From an uncultured Lentisphaeria bacterium (lineage in GTDB: Bacteria > Verrucomicrobiota > Lentisphaeria > Victivallales > Victivallaceae), in contig CAIPAT010000372.1 of the NCBI GenBank assembly GCA_903863035.1, positions 1-49,544 on the forward strand: a stretch of 49,544 nt of DNA, read 5' to 3'. The notes beneath the pieces are model-generated. The model did not search any database. It saw nothing but the letters and a program-made list of their open reading frames with translations, and was not told where the DNA came from. Made by a program: the position numbers and the translations under genes. Shown here in pieces: positions 34,892-44,038 of the stretch (positions are counted from its first letter, which is position 1; each line of letters opens with the position of its first letter).

Positions 34892-35902
34892 CTAAGGCTT
34901 GACTACGGGCTGTCCCTGTTTGCCGCTGATCAGTGAACTGGGATTCTGTTCCAGATACAGCGCAAGCATTCTGAACGCGCTCAACGTATCTTCCAGCCGT
35001 TTTGACGCCGTCAGCAAATCATTACGCAACACGGTGAATTTATACTCCGAAGAATTCATGAAATTCCTGGCGGTTTCCGTGGTTTGGGGAATATCTGATT
35101 TTTTTACTTCGGTTTGCATGAAATCGGCCAGATTGCCGATCCGGTCAAGCGTCTGGTTCAGATTTTTTACCGTATCGTTCATCTTATTCTCGGTAACCGA
35201 TTTGTTGACTTTCTCGACGATACTCTTTAATTCCGCCGCTGTCACCTTGATATCTTTCAGGCTTGACTTTAAATCTTCATCATTAAGCATCCGATTAGTC
35301 GAAGTCAATACTTTATTCAAATCAGCTAATGTCTGGTCATAATTCAGGTTGGCCAGCTTGTTCACCGCTCTTTCGATGTTCTCAATGATGGACGCGATTT
35401 CAACCATGGGGATGGATGGCACATACAGCAGACCTTTTTCAAGCGGCAGATACCCGGTGTCACTGGCCACAGGATATTGCTGCGGATCATAAAATTTCAG
35501 CTCTATGTATAAACTGCCGGTGATGCCTTCAAGCGCCAGCCGTCCGCGCAGTCCTTTTTTGATATAGCTTTCAAAATCCTCCGTTAATCTTTTCTCATAG
35601 TTGTCGGCGGAGAGACTCTTGTAAGCCGGATCCCGTTTCTTCATCGGGAATTCCATGTAAATGTAAATATCCTTGTGCTTGAATCCGATGGAGACATCCG
35701 TGACTTTGCCGATGGTTACTCCACTGTATTTGACCTTGGCCCCCGGTTCCAGTCCTTGTACTGACTGGTTTACCACAGTATAAGCTTTGTATTTCGGCGC
35801 GAAATATTCCATTGCACCGAGCAGCAGCAGGGAAATCACGATCAGCAACAATCCGACTGCCACGAAAATTCCGACTTTGTATTTATTGGCGATGTTACTC
35901 AT
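34892..35902 (-). CDS. mlaD: MlaD/MCE-family lipid-transport periplasmic protein
   Basis: The 336-residue protein has an N-terminal membrane anchor (GIFVAVGLLLIVISLLLLG), one MCE domain (about 35-130: YKAYTVVNQSVQGLEPGAKVKYSGVTIGKVTDV) and a long helical C-terminal region (about 180-320) with heptads suggesting a coiled tube. MlaD forms the hexameric lipid channel of the Mla complex, and its length exceeds E. coli MlaD (about 183), as in many diderms. It is last in the operon after mlaF (6-base gap). Confidence 0.9.
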   Translation of the reverse strand: MSNIANKYKVGIFVAVGLLLIVISLLLLGAMEYFAPKYKAYTVVNQSVQGLEPGAKVKYSGVTIGKVTDVSIGFKHKDIYIYMEFPMKKRDPAYKSLSADNYEKRLTEDFESYIKKGLRGRLALEGITGSLYIELKFYDPQQYPVASDTGYLPLEKGLLYVPSIPMVEIASIIENIERAVNKLANLNYDQTLADLNKVLTSTNRMLNDEDLKSSLKDIKVTAAELKSIVEKVNKSVTENKMNDTVKNLNQTLDRIGNLADFMQTEVKKSDIPQTTETARNFMNSSEYKFTVLRNDLLTASKRLEDTLSAFRMLALYLEQNPSSLISGKQGQPVVKP

Positions 35903-35908
35903 ATGATT

Positions 35909-36673
35909 CTATCCTCTCATTGATAAGCGGTTTAAAAAATCTCTGACCCATTTATTGGCGCTGTGATCGCGCAGATAGCGCGGATCTCCCTCTTCGACAA
36001 TACCCTTAATCTCCTTATCCAGAATAATCACCCGGTCCGCCACGCTGTAAATACTGTCCAGTTCATGAGTGACAATTACCATAGTGGTTTTCATGGTTTT
36101 GCGCAGTTCCAGAATCAGTTTGTCCAGTTCCGCCGATGAAATCGGATCCAGTCCGGCGGACGGTTCATCAAAAAACAGAATTTCCGGATCCAGCGCCATC
36201 GCCCTGGCCAGCCCGGCACGCTTTTTCATGCCTCCACTGATCTCGGAAGGCATGAAATCCGCAAATGCTTCCAGACCGACCAGGCTTAATTTGTATTTAG
36301 CCACAGCCGAAATCATTTCCGGCGAATAATCAGTAAATTCTTTCAACGGCAGGGCAATATTTTCCTCCAGGGTCAGCGAACTGAATAATGCGCCTGACTG
36401 GTACAGCACCCCGAATTCACGGGTTAACTGGTCCCGTTCCTCTTCCGTTGCATCAACAATGCTGCGGCCGTTAATCCGGATGTCGCCTTTCAGCGGCTTG
36501 CTCAAACCGATCATATGTTTCAAGGTGGAACTCTTGCCGCAGCCGGAGCCGCCGAGGATAACAAATATTTCTTCCCTGCGAACTGAAAAATTCAAATCTT
36601 TCAAAATGACATAATCGTCATAACCGACGGTCAGGCCGGTCACTTCAATAACGTTTTCATTGACGGCACTCAT
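35909..36673 (-). CDS. mlaF: MlaF-like ABC transporter ATP-binding protein
   Basis: The 254-residue ATPase has Walker A GGSGCGKSS (about 38-46), Q-loop segment FGVLYQSGALFSSLT, the Mla-type signature EISGGMKKRAGLARA (about 143-157), Walker B LFFDEPSAGLDP (about 164-175) and switch His in VIVTHELDS. It energises phospholipid movement with MlaE and MlaD. The start ATG 36673 lies directly after the mlaE stop codon; an upstream in-frame start in that gene is rejected. Confidence 0.93.
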   Translation of the reverse strand: MSAVNENVIEVTGLTVGYDDYVILKDLNFSVRREEIFVILGGSGCGKSSTLKHMIGLSKPLKGDIRINGRSIVDATEEERDQLTREFGVLYQSGALFSSLTLEENIALPLKEFTDYSPEMISAVAKYKLSLVGLEAFADFMPSEISGGMKKRAGLARAMALDPEILFFDEPSAGLDPISSAELDKLILELRKTMKTTMVIVTHELDSIYSVADRVIILDKEIKGIVEEGDPRYLRDHSANKWVRDFLNRLSMRG

Positions 36674-36674
36674 T

Positions 36675-37811
36675 TTAATATTGCATCCCCGTAATATAAA
36701 ACACCAGTAAAGGATAAATGAACGTGACGAGCGCATCCGCGATGACGATCAGAAAGATCCCGCTTACTACCGATGAGGTCGTCGCCCGCCCGACGCCTTT
36801 GGCGTCGTTCTGCGCTTCCATGCCGCGCAGGCAGCCGACACTTGCAATCAGCACCGCGAAGATAATGCTCTTCAGCAGGCTTTCAAATACATTGGCCGGC
36901 TCTATCGCCTGCAAAGTACGTCCGTAAAATGCGGAAAATGTAATGTCACTGGCCAATATCGACACCACCGTTCCGCCAATGATGCCGATGATGTCGCCGA
37001 TAATCGTCAGCAGCGGCATGGCGATGAGCAGCGCCATTATTTTCGGCATCACCAGAACACGTTCCGGTTTGATCCCCATCGTAGTCAATGCGTCAATCTC
37101 TTCAGATACTTTCATGGTGCCGATTTCCGCGGCAAACGCCGAGCCGGCACGGCCGGTGCAGATCATGGCAACCATCAGCGGTCCGAGTTCGCGGACAATC
37201 CCCAGCCCGACCAGATCGGCCACATAGATGTCAATACCGAACCGTTTCATCTGAGTAATTCCCTGGAATCCCAGTATCATGCCCATCAGGAAGCAGATCA
37301 GGGAGACAATCGGCACTGCGTCAACCCCGGTCTTGTCAATGTAGTAAAGGGTTTCCTGTAACGGTATCTTGCGCGGATTTTTAATCATTTTGAAGATAAC
37401 GATCATAATGCTGCCGGAAAAGCCGACGATGCTTTTAATGTCGCTGCAAAATTTATAGGCGGCACTGCCCAGCGTAATAAATATCGAAACCGGCCCTTTG
37501 CTTTTTGCACCGATATCGGTATAACTGCCGTCTTTGCCGATACCGGATTTTTTCAGCATTGCCTGCAACTCGTCACTGAGATTAAGCAGGCCCACCGAAA
37601 ATTTTTTCTCTGCAGAAAGTGTCTCTATGCTTTTCAGCAATACGGCGATTCCAGGGTCTGACGCCGGCAGACCGGCCAGATCTAATTCCACCCGTACGGT
37701 GTCTTTAAGCTGGAATTTAAAATCATTAAAATCCCGGCTGATCCCGCTGATTTCCATGCCGGGAACTAAACCGGAGATTTTTATAACCTGGTTGTTCTTT
37801 TCGATTTTCAT
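36675..37811 (-). CDS. mlaE: MlaE-like permease with fused N-terminal STAS (MlaB-like) domain
   Basis: The 378-residue protein has a STAS-type domain (about 1-100, DTVRVELDLAGLPASDPGIAVLL and FSVGLLNLSDELQAML) like MlaB, then the MlaE permease (about 120-378) with LCFLMGMILGFQ-like helices, the conserved RELGPLMVAMICTGRAGSAFAAEIGTMKVSEEIDAL segment and MEAQNDAKGVGRATTSSVV. In E. coli STAS and permease are separate genes. The ATG 37811 is preferred to an in-frame TTG upstream. It follows the PqiC-like lipoprotein gene. Confidence 0.92.
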   Translation of the reverse strand: MKIEKNNQVIKISGLVPGMEISGISRDFNDFKFQLKDTVRVELDLAGLPASDPGIAVLLKSIETLSAEKKFSVGLLNLSDELQAMLKKSGIGKDGSYTDIGAKSKGPVSIFITLGSAAYKFCSDIKSIVGFSGSIMIVIFKMIKNPRKIPLQETLYYIDKTGVDAVPIVSLICFLMGMILGFQGITQMKRFGIDIYVADLVGLGIVRELGPLMVAMICTGRAGSAFAAEIGTMKVSEEIDALTTMGIKPERVLVMPKIMALLIAMPLLTIIGDIIGIIGGTVVSILASDITFSAFYGRTLQAIEPANVFESLLKSIIFAVLIASVGCLRGMEAQNDAKGVGRATTSSVVSGIFLIVIADALVTFIYPLLVFYITGMQY

Positions 37812-37842
37812 CGTTGACTGCAAATACTTTCCGGTATGCTGT

Positions 37843-38397
37843 TTACTTGACTGCGGTCAATCTGCCGCGGATGGCTTCGGCGATTTCAATTGTTCCTCTG
37901 GAGGCGGCTGCCGCGAAAGCACCGGCGGTTTCCTGTTCAATCTTCACGTTCCGGGTAAATACTTCGCGCCATGCAATCCGCTGCGACGGATACTCCCGCA
38001 CTGTGACTGCAATGGTAACTGTCACAGTTTTATCCGGCAGGTCGCAGCAGAACTTGATGATACCGCCTTCGATGGTCAAATCCGGAGGTCCGGCCTGTTC
38101 CTTGTTTCCGCTGAAATAAGTTGCCAGCAAGGCCCGCACCATCTCATCCGGGGGAGCCGCCCAGCGGTTGAATTCATCAAATTTCACCTGATGTTCTTTT
38201 ACTTTGAAAACCATCCGGGTGCCGTAAGCGCTTTCCGCCTGAAACGGCAGCACCATGATTTTAGGTGCTGCCGCGGCTTGAGCTGTCGCCTGCGATGGCT
38301 GAATGTCAAAATAGTTGACCGCCGTGCCGTCCGGTTTCGGAAAAATACTGCATCCGGCAAGAAAGACCGCTAATAATCCGAATATGAGTCTGTTCAT
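37843..38397 (-). CDS. PqiC-like ABC-transport auxiliary lipoprotein
   Basis: The 184-residue protein has a lipobox LAGC (Cys about 16) and a fold like PqiC/ABC-type transport auxiliary lipoproteins: YFDIQPSQ, KIMVLPFQ, TRMVFKVKEHQVKFDEFNRWAAPPDEMV, and TVTVTIAVTVREY with W-R-E. It is first gene of the mla-like operon, with SD AAGGAG upstream. It takes the position of MlaC, which is absent, so lipid handover may follow the Pqi/Let route (inference). Confidence 0.82.
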   Translation of the reverse strand: MNRLIFGLLAVFLAGCSIFPKPDGTAVNYFDIQPSQATAQAAAAPKIMVLPFQAESAYGTRMVFKVKEHQVKFDEFNRWAAPPDEMVRALLATYFSGNKEQAGPPDLTIEGGIIKFCCDLPDKTVTVTIAVTVREYPSQRIAWREVFTRNVKIEQETAGAFAAAASRGTIEIAEAIRGRLTAVK

Positions 38398-38713
38398 GGC
38401 AACATCTCCTTAATTTTCTGATAATTAAAACTACATTTATTTTTCCCATTGTAAAGCAGGACTTTACGAATGGCATTCAAAATGTACAAAAAAATTGTCA
38501 TCGCCGCAGGAACTCAGCGGTTCAAGGGCGGCCGAATGTTTTTGTTATACTCTTATAAGGTTGAAATTTTAAAATAGATTGCGAAGATTTTGAGAATTGG
38601 TTCGTATTCTTAGAGGCTGCCGATACCGGGATGTCGAAGGCCCTGAAGAGTGCGAATCCAAACTCGAAAGATCGCAACCGCTTTGCTGGACGAGTGTCTG
38701 ACGGTACGGATAT
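38398..38713. other. Intergenic region with repeat X4/Y
   Basis: The first ~148 bases upstream of the lipoprotein start hold its AAGGAG ribosome site and AT-rich sequence but no clear promoter pair. The rest is repeat X4 (next entry). No gene is seen. Confidence 0.4.
38546..38705 (+). repeat. Family X/Y repeat, copy X4 (Y-type interior)
   Basis: The left end is TATACTCTTATAAGGTTGAAA, as in X3. The interior is the Y type (TTCGTATTCTTAGAGGCTGC through CCAAACTCGAAAGATCGCA), shared with 49088-49236 and, inverted, with X1. The right terminal repeat is truncated or missing beside the ABC ATPase gene's 3' end. Confidence 0.7.
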
Positions 38714-39502
38714 TTATTCCAGGGCCGGCCAGATTCTGCCGCTGGCGGATTTCCTCAAATGGACTTTTATGTCAAAGGTTTTATACAGATTCTTTTCAGT
38801 CAGGATTTCAGATCTGGAGCCGGAGGCAAGAATCCGGCCTTCCCGGAGGATGAGCCCGTGTTCAAACGACGGCAGCAGCTCTTCGAGGCGCTGAGTAATG
38901 AAAATCATCGTCGGAGAATCTTTGCGCAGCGCCATTTCATTGACTGTATCCAGCAGATATTCCCGGCTTTTCAGGTCCAGATGAACGCAGGCCTCATCCA
39001 GAATCATCAATTGCGGATTGCAGATTAAAGCCCGTCCGATCAGCAGTTTTACCTGTTCCCCTGAAGACATCCAGCCGATTTTACGTTCAGCCAGATGTGC
39101 GCAATCGAGCTTCTTCATAACGTCCAAGGCATGCTTGATCTCAGTCTCTTCGGGTTTTCTGAACAGCCCAAGTGTACCGTCCAGTCCTGAGATTACTATT
39201 TCCAGCCCCGTCCATTGGTTAGAAGTCCATTGTTGTATAAACGGACTTACCCAGGCAATTTTTTTGCGCACTTCCGACAGGTCAACCTGTCCGTAAGTAT
39301 TGCCGAGCACCTGCACGGTCGCGCCGTGCAGCGGCCAGACAAACCCCATCAGCGTTTTTACCAGCGTGGTCTTGCCAGCGCCGTTGGCGCCTAGAATAAA
39401 CCAATGTTCGCCGCGCCGGACTTTCCAGTTGAGATTTTTCAGTATCAGGCGGTCATCGAGATAAACTTTAGCTTTTTCGATCCGGATTACATATTCAGAC
39501 AT
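38714..39502 (-). CDS. ABC-type ATPase without a partner permease nearby
   Basis: The 262-residue protein has Walker A GANGAGKTT (about 38-46), Q-loop WVSPFIQQW, a degenerate signature MSSGEQ (about 145) instead of LSGGQ, Walker B LMILDEACVHLD (about 164-175) and switch His replaced by Gln in FITQRLEEL. It resembles ModF/PhrA- or YlmA-type soluble ABC proteins. No transmembrane subunit is adjacent; it starts 3 bases after the tyrA stop, so both are in one operon. The transport role is doubtful and regulation is possible. Confidence 0.8.
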   Translation of the reverse strand: MSEYVIRIEKAKVYLDDRLILKNLNWKVRRGEHWFILGANGAGKTTLVKTLMGFVWPLHGATVQVLGNTYGQVDLSEVRKKIAWVSPFIQQWTSNQWTGLEIVISGLDGTLGLFRKPEETEIKHALDVMKKLDCAHLAERKIGWMSSGEQVKLLIGRALICNPQLMILDEACVHLDLKSREYLLDTVNEMALRKDSPTMIFITQRLEELLPSFEHGLILREGRILASGSRSEILTEKNLYKTFDIKVHLRKSASGRIWPALE

Positions 39503-39505
39503 TTT

Positions 39506-40411
39506 TCACCAATTGCATTTTTGAGTGCTGTTTTTGTATTTTATCCAGTCATCGCGCAGCTTCTTGCCTTTAGCAAACTCTTCCTGAAGCTGGTCATACT
39601 GCCTGCTTTCAATGATCTGCCGGATATGCCGCCATCGTTTTTCCACTTCCTTGACGGTTTCCAGCACCGCAGGCTGGTTATTCTCAATGATCTCCCGCCA
39701 CATCTGAGGAGAAGATGAAGTTATTCTGGACGTATCGCGGAACCCGGTGGCACAGCCGGAATAACGCAGTTTCTGCTCTTTCTCCGGGCAGTCCAATACC
39801 GCCTCGGTGAGCGCCAGCGCCAGAACATGGGAGATATGGCTGGTATGGGCCACCAGAATATCATGTTCACGCACCCCGATTTTAACCGTTTTGGTGTTGA
39901 TGTCTTCCCATAATTTTATGATCCCGGCAAATGCCGCAGGACAGGTATTGGGGGTTTGGGTAACAAAAACTTCGGCATTGTCGTAGAGGGTTGGAAAAGC
40001 GGCGGCGGGGCCGGATTTTTCTGTGCCGGCCATCGGGTGACTGCCGACAAAATACACACCGTGCGGCGTCAGATTCTTTTCGCCGCATTCAACAATCACT
40101 TCCTTGACGCTGCCGATATCGGTAACGATGGAACCCGGCTTCCAGCTTGCTGCATTGAGTTCGATGTAGTTTATTATTTCAGGAATCGGCAGACAAAGCA
40201 CGGTGATATCCGCTTGCGACAGGACATCATGAATTTCCTCTGCGGTGCCGTCAATGACGTTTTCTTTTACCGCCCATTCCCTGATGTCCGCCCGGCGGGT
40301 CCAGCCCAGACGTTTGACGCCTTTCTCCCGCAGCGCCATTCCCAGCGATGCTCCCAGCAGACCCAGTCCGACTATTGCAACCGTTTCCGGCTTATTCATT
40401 TTTTGAGACAT
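39506..40411 (-). CDS. tyrA: Prephenate dehydrogenase
   Basis: The 301-residue enzyme of tyrosine synthesis oxidises prephenate to 4-hydroxyphenylpyruvate with NAD+. The Rossmann motif is VAIVGLGLLGASLGMAL (about 11-27). TDIGSVK (about 100), VGSHPMAGTEKSG (about 125, with the active-site His) and HDILVAHTSHISHVLA (about 200) are the diagnostic segments, and FRDTSRITSS ends the core. There is no fused chorismate mutase. GGAGA lies 8 bases before the ATG. It is followed by the ABC ATPase gene. Confidence 0.95.
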   Translation of the reverse strand: MSQKMNKPETVAIVGLGLLGASLGMALREKGVKRLGWTRRADIREWAVKENVIDGTAEEIHDVLSQADITVLCLPIPEIINYIELNAASWKPGSIVTDIGSVKEVIVECGEKNLTPHGVYFVGSHPMAGTEKSGPAAAFPTLYDNAEVFVTQTPNTCPAAFAGIIKLWEDINTKTVKIGVREHDILVAHTSHISHVLALALTEAVLDCPEKEQKLRYSGCATGFRDTSRITSSSPQMWREIIENNQPAVLETVKEVEKRWRHIRQIIESRQYDQLQEEFAKGKKLRDDWIKYKNSTQKCNW

Positions 40412-40453
40412 TATTCAAAATCTCCAGATAGAATTATTCTGTTAACCAACAGT

Positions 40454-40481
40454 AATATACTCTGCCTGTCCGAAACCTCAA
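40454..40481 (-). promoter_or_regulatory. Promoter of the tyrA-ABC transcript
   Basis: On the minus strand TTGAGG (40476-40481), N16, TATATT (40454-40459). The predicted transcript starts about 35 bases before the tyrA ATG. Confidence 0.5.
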
Positions 40482-40505
40482 TTCAGATAAGGATTTTTTC
40501 AACGG

Positions 40506-40534
40506 CAAAAAACTTTATGCTCCGCAGGACGGAG
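40506..40534 (-). terminator. Probable terminator after rhaA
   Basis: On the minus strand the stem CTCCG-TCCTG-CGGAG is followed, after 5 bases, by six T or more. It lies about 55 bases downstream of the rhaA stop. Confidence 0.5.
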
Positions 40535-40590
40535 AACGGGCTCACCGGCGGAGCAGCGTTTTTTGAAGGTGCTGTTACGCTGTCTTAAGA

Positions 40591-41844
40591 TTAACGTTTT
40601 GCCAGGACGTTTGTTTCATAGTTTTTTACTTCTTTCAGCCAGACATCGCCTGCCGGCACCTGCTGCTTTGCGCAATAATAATCCCATACTGCGCCGCAGG
40701 GCATGAATTTCAGTTCTTCGAGCATGGCCAGCCGGGAAGTGAAATCTCCGTCGCTTTCGATTTTCTTGAGTTTGGCTGTCGGTTCCAGCAGCGCTGCAAG
40801 TAACGCTTTGTTCATGGCACGGGTGCCGATGACCCAGGCGGCGACGCGGTTGATGGATGCGTCAAAATAGTCCAGCCCGATATGCACCCGATCGCAGAAA
40901 TCATGGCGGATGATCTCCTGCGCTATCGCGTAAAGCTCGTCATTGAGAATGACTACATGGTCGCTGTCCCAGCGGACGCCGCGGCTTACGTGCAGCAGTA
41001 TTTCCGGCAGAAAGGTCAGGGCGCTGGTGATTTTATCAGAAATTACTTCGGTCGGATGAAAATGTCCGGCGTCAAGACACAGCAGCAGATTATTTTTTGC
41101 CGCATAGCCCATGTAAAACTCGTGCGAGCCTACGACATAGGATTCGGAACCGATGCCGAACAGTTTGCATTCCACTGCGTCAAGATTGTATTTTGGATCG
41201 ATTTTTTCGCTCAGAACACGGTCCAGCGACTCTTTCAGGCGGAGCCGAGGAGCCAGCCGGTCTACCGGAATGTCTTTGCTGCCGTCGGGAATCCAGATAT
41301 TGGTTACTGCCGGAGTGCCGAGCTCTTTGCCCATTGCCGCGCCGATGCGGCGGCAGGCGATGCCGTGTTCGATCCAGAATTTCCTGATGCCTGCGTCAGC
41401 ATTGCTCAGCGTAGTCCCGGAATCGGCCAGCGGATGCGAGAAGAACGAACCATTAAAATCCAGACCGATGCCGCGTTGTTTGGCCCAGGCGATCCAGTTA
41501 CTGAAATGTTTTACTTCAAGCTGATTGCGTTCAACTTTTTCGCCGCCGGTTTCTGCATAGATTGAATGCACATTCAAACGTTGTTTGCCGGGGATCAGCT
41601 TCATCGCCAGGTCCAGATCCTGACGCAGTTCGCCAGGCGTACGCGCCTTGCCGGGATAATTGCCGGTCGCCTGAATGCCGCCGGTCAACTCACGGCTGCC
41701 CTCAAATCCGCTGACGTCGTCACCCTGCCAGCAGTGGAGGCTGATCGGAATTTCAGCAAGTTTCGCCATTGCCCCATCTGTATCCACTCCGATTTCCGCG
41801 TAACGTTCACGTGCCAGTTCATAAGCTTTATCGACATTTTTCAT
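40591..41844 (-). CDS. rhaA: L-rhamnose isomerase
   Basis: Converts L-rhamnose to L-rhamnulose in the rhamnose/fucose-type degradation route, using Mn2+/Zn2+. The 417-residue product matches the family (E. coli 419). Motifs: [15 protein letters not shown] (about 25-39), [19 protein letters not shown] (about 140), IWIPDGSKD (about 190), [23 protein letters not shown] (about 240) and [19 protein letters not shown] (about 270), carrying the metal-ligating Glu/Asp/His residues. The ATG 41844 has GGAGA 6 bases upstream; a longer in-frame start is rejected. It lies 55 bases after rhaD. Confidence 0.97.
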   Translation of the reverse strand: MKNVDKAYELARERYAEIGVDTDGAMAKLAEIPISLHCWQGDDVSGFEGSRELTGGIQATGNYPGKARTPGELRQDLDLAMKLIPGKQRLNVHSIYAETGGEKVERNQLEVKHFSNWIAWAKQRGIGLDFNGSFFSHPLADSGTTLSNADAGIRKFWIEHGIACRRIGAAMGKELGTPAVTNIWIPDGSKDIPVDRLAPRLRLKESLDRVLSEKIDPKYNLDAVECKLFGIGSESYVVGSHEFYMGYAAKNNLLLCLDAGHFHPTEVISDKITSALTFLPEILLHVSRGVRWDSDHVVILNDELYAIAQEIIRHDFCDRVHIGLDYFDASINRVAAWVIGTRAMNKALLAALLEPTAKLKKIESDGDFTSRLAMLEELKFMPCGAVWDYYCAKQQVPAGDVWLKEVKNYETNVLAKR

Positions 41845-41899
41845 GATGATTCTCCAAATTTTTAGTTTTATGTGTGATTTAAGATTGCTAAAAGTCCGG

Positions 41900-42709
41900 T
41901 CAACAGTCAAAAATCGCTTCGTCCAGCGAGCATTTGAAATTTGCGGCAATCGCGCGCAACTGAACATCACTCAGGGTTTGTTTAGCCCCGCCGGCCGCCA
42001 TTACCCGGAGACATATTTCAGCAGCTTTTTCGGCAACGTCAATGCGTCCGAATGCTTCGTCAAGATTCCGTCCGCATCCGCAAATTCCGTGAAACTGCCA
42101 GACCGCCAGATTCCTGCGCGAAATAGCATCGGCGGTGGCCTTGCCCAAATCCATGCTTCCGGCCATCATCCATGGTAGAAACTCCACCCCTTGCGGGAAG
42201 ACCACTATACATTCGGCATGACTTTGCCAAAGCAGTCTGGTCAGACTCTTTGTCTCCAGATTGGCAACTGCGTAGGTAAGGGCAATCACGCTGTTCGGAT
42301 GGGTATGAATGAACGCGAATGACTGATTATTGGTTTTTTCTTTGATCCGGCAATGTGACAGCAAATGCGCCGGAAGTTCTGAAGTCGGAGCACCCGCCGG
42401 TTCATACCCCCAGAGCAACTGGCAGGCTTCCCCTTTCTGGTCAATCTCAATAACCCCGGTATTTTTTTCAGGAGCTACTTCGATGTTGCGTAAAAATCTC
42501 CCGGTTCCGGTAACCAGAAAACGTTCGCCGGCAATTTCCGGCATTGCCATTGGCAGCTTCATCCAGCCGGACTTAGGCGGAAAACCGTTGAAAGCCTGAA
42601 ATCTTTCTTCGTTTAACCTGAGACTGATGTTGCCTCCGTTTGATTCCGCCCAGCCGCGACGGGCCATATCGCCGCTGGTCTTTTTTATTTCATCAATTAG
42701 TTTCTGCAT
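41900..42709 (-). CDS. rhaD: L-rhamnulose-1-phosphate aldolase
   Basis: Zn2+-dependent class II aldolase that splits L-rhamnulose-1-phosphate into dihydroxyacetone phosphate and L-lactaldehyde. The 269-residue product has [12 protein letters not shown] (about 22-33), the phosphate-binding [23 protein letters not shown] with the catalytic Glu (about 112), the Zn ligands in FIHTHPNSV (about 135-143) and the third ligand His in QFHGICGCG (about 205). SD GAGG precedes the ATG. The rhamnulokinase needed between RhaA and RhaD is not in this window. Confidence 0.96.
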   Translation of the reverse strand: MQKLIDEIKKTSGDMARRGWAESNGGNISLRLNEERFQAFNGFPPKSGWMKLPMAMPEIAGERFLVTGTGRFLRNIEVAPEKNTGVIEIDQKGEACQLLWGYEPAGAPTSELPAHLLSHCRIKEKTNNQSFAFIHTHPNSVIALTYAVANLETKSLTRLLWQSHAECIVVFPQGVEFLPWMMAGSMDLGKATADAISRRNLAVWQFHGICGCGRNLDEAFGRIDVAEKAAEICLRVMAAGGAKQTLSDVQLRAIAANFKCSLDEAIFDC

Positions 42710-42783
42710 GGTGCTCCTCAATCATTAACCATAAATTATATTGTCAACTGCGGAATATTCTTTCATATCTAATATATTACAGG

Positions 42784-42830
42784 AAAATAGTATTTCACGC
42801 CTTGACTAAAAAATCAAAAAATAGTATTAT
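42784..42830 (+). promoter_or_regulatory. Promoter and repeated half-sites of the rha regulator
   Basis: TTGACT (42802-42807), N17, TATTAT (42825-42830) is a good promoter for the regulator. The repeat AAATAGTATT occurs at about 42786 and again at about 42819 on either side of the -35 box, about 33 bases (three helical turns) apart, as expected for AraC-type operators. Confidence 0.55.
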
Positions 42831-42863
42831 TGTGTCAATACTTTATTAAAGACAGGTTAATGA

Positions 42864-43736
42864 ATGAAAAATCTGCTGACAGTTTCAGAGTTTATCAGTG
42901 ACAATCAGCTTTCGCTTAAGGTTTTACGCCGTTCTCCGCAGCCGGAATACGAATTGCACTCGCACGAATTTGCTGAACTGGTCATCGTTTACGGAGGCAG
43001 GGGGGAGCATTTTACTCCGCATAACAGCAGTATTATTGAAGCAGGGGATGTATTTGTAATTCACGGCAGCATGAAACACGGCTACCGGAAGGTGGAAGCG
43101 CTGGAACTGGTCAATATTATGTTCAATATTTCCGGATTCGATAATCCTTTGCTGGAACTGGCCAGGTTTCCGGCATTCCATGCGTTATTCCTGCTGGCTC
43201 CGCAGTTCCAATCCGCCGCCGGCGGGGCGATGCGCCTGAAGCCGCCGGAATTACATGAAATCATGAATCGCGTGGAGCAGATGGAGTCAGAGCAGGAAGG
43301 CAAGGCAGCCGGATACCGGATGATGGTGACTGCCGCATTCATGGAACTGATCGCCCTGCTGTCACGATATTATGCCGCCGGGCAGACGCAAAACGCCATC
43401 GGCCCGATGCTGCGCCTGGCAAAATTGATGGCGGCGGTGGCGGAGGACAGCGCCAAGCCATGGACCAGGAATAAAATGGCGAGTATGTCCGGCATGTCCA
43501 ACAGCACGCTGACTCGCTTCTTCAACCGTTTTGTCGGCTGTTCGCCAGTTGAATATTTATTGCGGGCGCGCATCAAGAAAGCCTGTGCGCTGCTCTCTTT
43601 TCCAGATTTAACCATCAGCGCGATTGCCGCATCCTGCGGTTTCTCGGACAGCAACTATTTCTGCCGCCAGTTCCATCGCCGAATGAAATGTTCTCCGCTT
43701 CAGCACCGCAAATTCATCATAAAAACCAGGGAATAG
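42864..43736 (+). CDS. AraC-family regulator of rhamnose genes (RhaS/RhaR-like)
   Basis: The 290-residue protein has an N-terminal cupin sensor (about 20-100: ELHSHEFAELVIVYGGRGEH, GDVFVIHGSMKHGY) and a C-terminal double helix-turn-helix (about 185-285: WTRNKMASMSGMSNSTLTRFFNRFVGCSPVEYLL, ISAIAASCGFSDSNYFCRQFHRRMKCSP). It is divergent from rhaD, whose start lies 155 bases away, as RhaS/RhaR are in other bacteria. L-rhamnose is the likely effector (inference from position). I leave the symbol blank because RhaS and RhaR cannot be separated. Confidence 0.88.
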   Translation: MKNLLTVSEFISDNQLSLKVLRRSPQPEYELHSHEFAELVIVYGGRGEHFTPHNSSIIEAGDVFVIHGSMKHGYRKVEALELVNIMFNISGFDNPLLELARFPAFHALFLLAPQFQSAAGGAMRLKPPELHEIMNRVEQMESEQEGKAAGYRMMVTAAFMELIALLSRYYAAGQTQNAIGPMLRLAKLMAAVAEDSAKPWTRNKMASMSGMSNSTLTRFFNRFVGCSPVEYLLRARIKKACALLSFPDLTISAIAASCGFSDSNYFCRQFHRRMKCSPLQHRKFIIKTRE

Positions 43737-43834
43737 CGAAACCGGAATGGATCGGCAATCCCGCACGGAGTTTATGTTTCAAACTGCGGAATATTTATTC
43801 ACTTTAAAAATTGGTTCAGAGCCGCTTGAAAACC

Positions 43835-44000
43835 TTAGGAGCTATTCAAAAATAACCTTTACATCTTCGCGATTCTCCCGGATGCTTTTGTGTTTGCCGG
43901 TTCGTTACATACCTTCAGGTATGCGCCTCGCCGGCAATTCACAAAATCACCTCGGGATATTTCACGAAACTTGTAAACTTTATTTTTGAAGAACTCCTTA
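43835..44000. repeat. Family Z repeat, copy Z1 (166 bp)
   Basis: It begins TTAGGAGCTATTCAAAAATAA and ends TTATTTTTGAAGAACTCCTTA, an inverted terminal repeat of about 20 bp. TTA flanks GGAG and CTCC on both sides, consistent with a 3-base target duplication. The centre folds on GCCGG...CCGGC with a CATACCTTCAGGTATG tip. The remaining spacer (43737-43834) shows nothing. Confidence 0.75.
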
Positions 44001-44038
44001 AAGATGATGTCCTGTCAGGTTTTTATGTATCAAATTGA

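Noticed and set aside
37534..38373. 279-codon plus-strand frame across mlaE and the PqiC-like gene
   Set aside because: Antisense to two well-supported genes and not protein-like.
39956..40588. 210-codon plus-strand frame over tyrA
   Set aside because: Antisense shadow of a strongly supported enzyme gene.
40882..41565. 227-codon plus-strand frame over rhaA
   Set aside because: Antisense shadow of rhaA with no family features.
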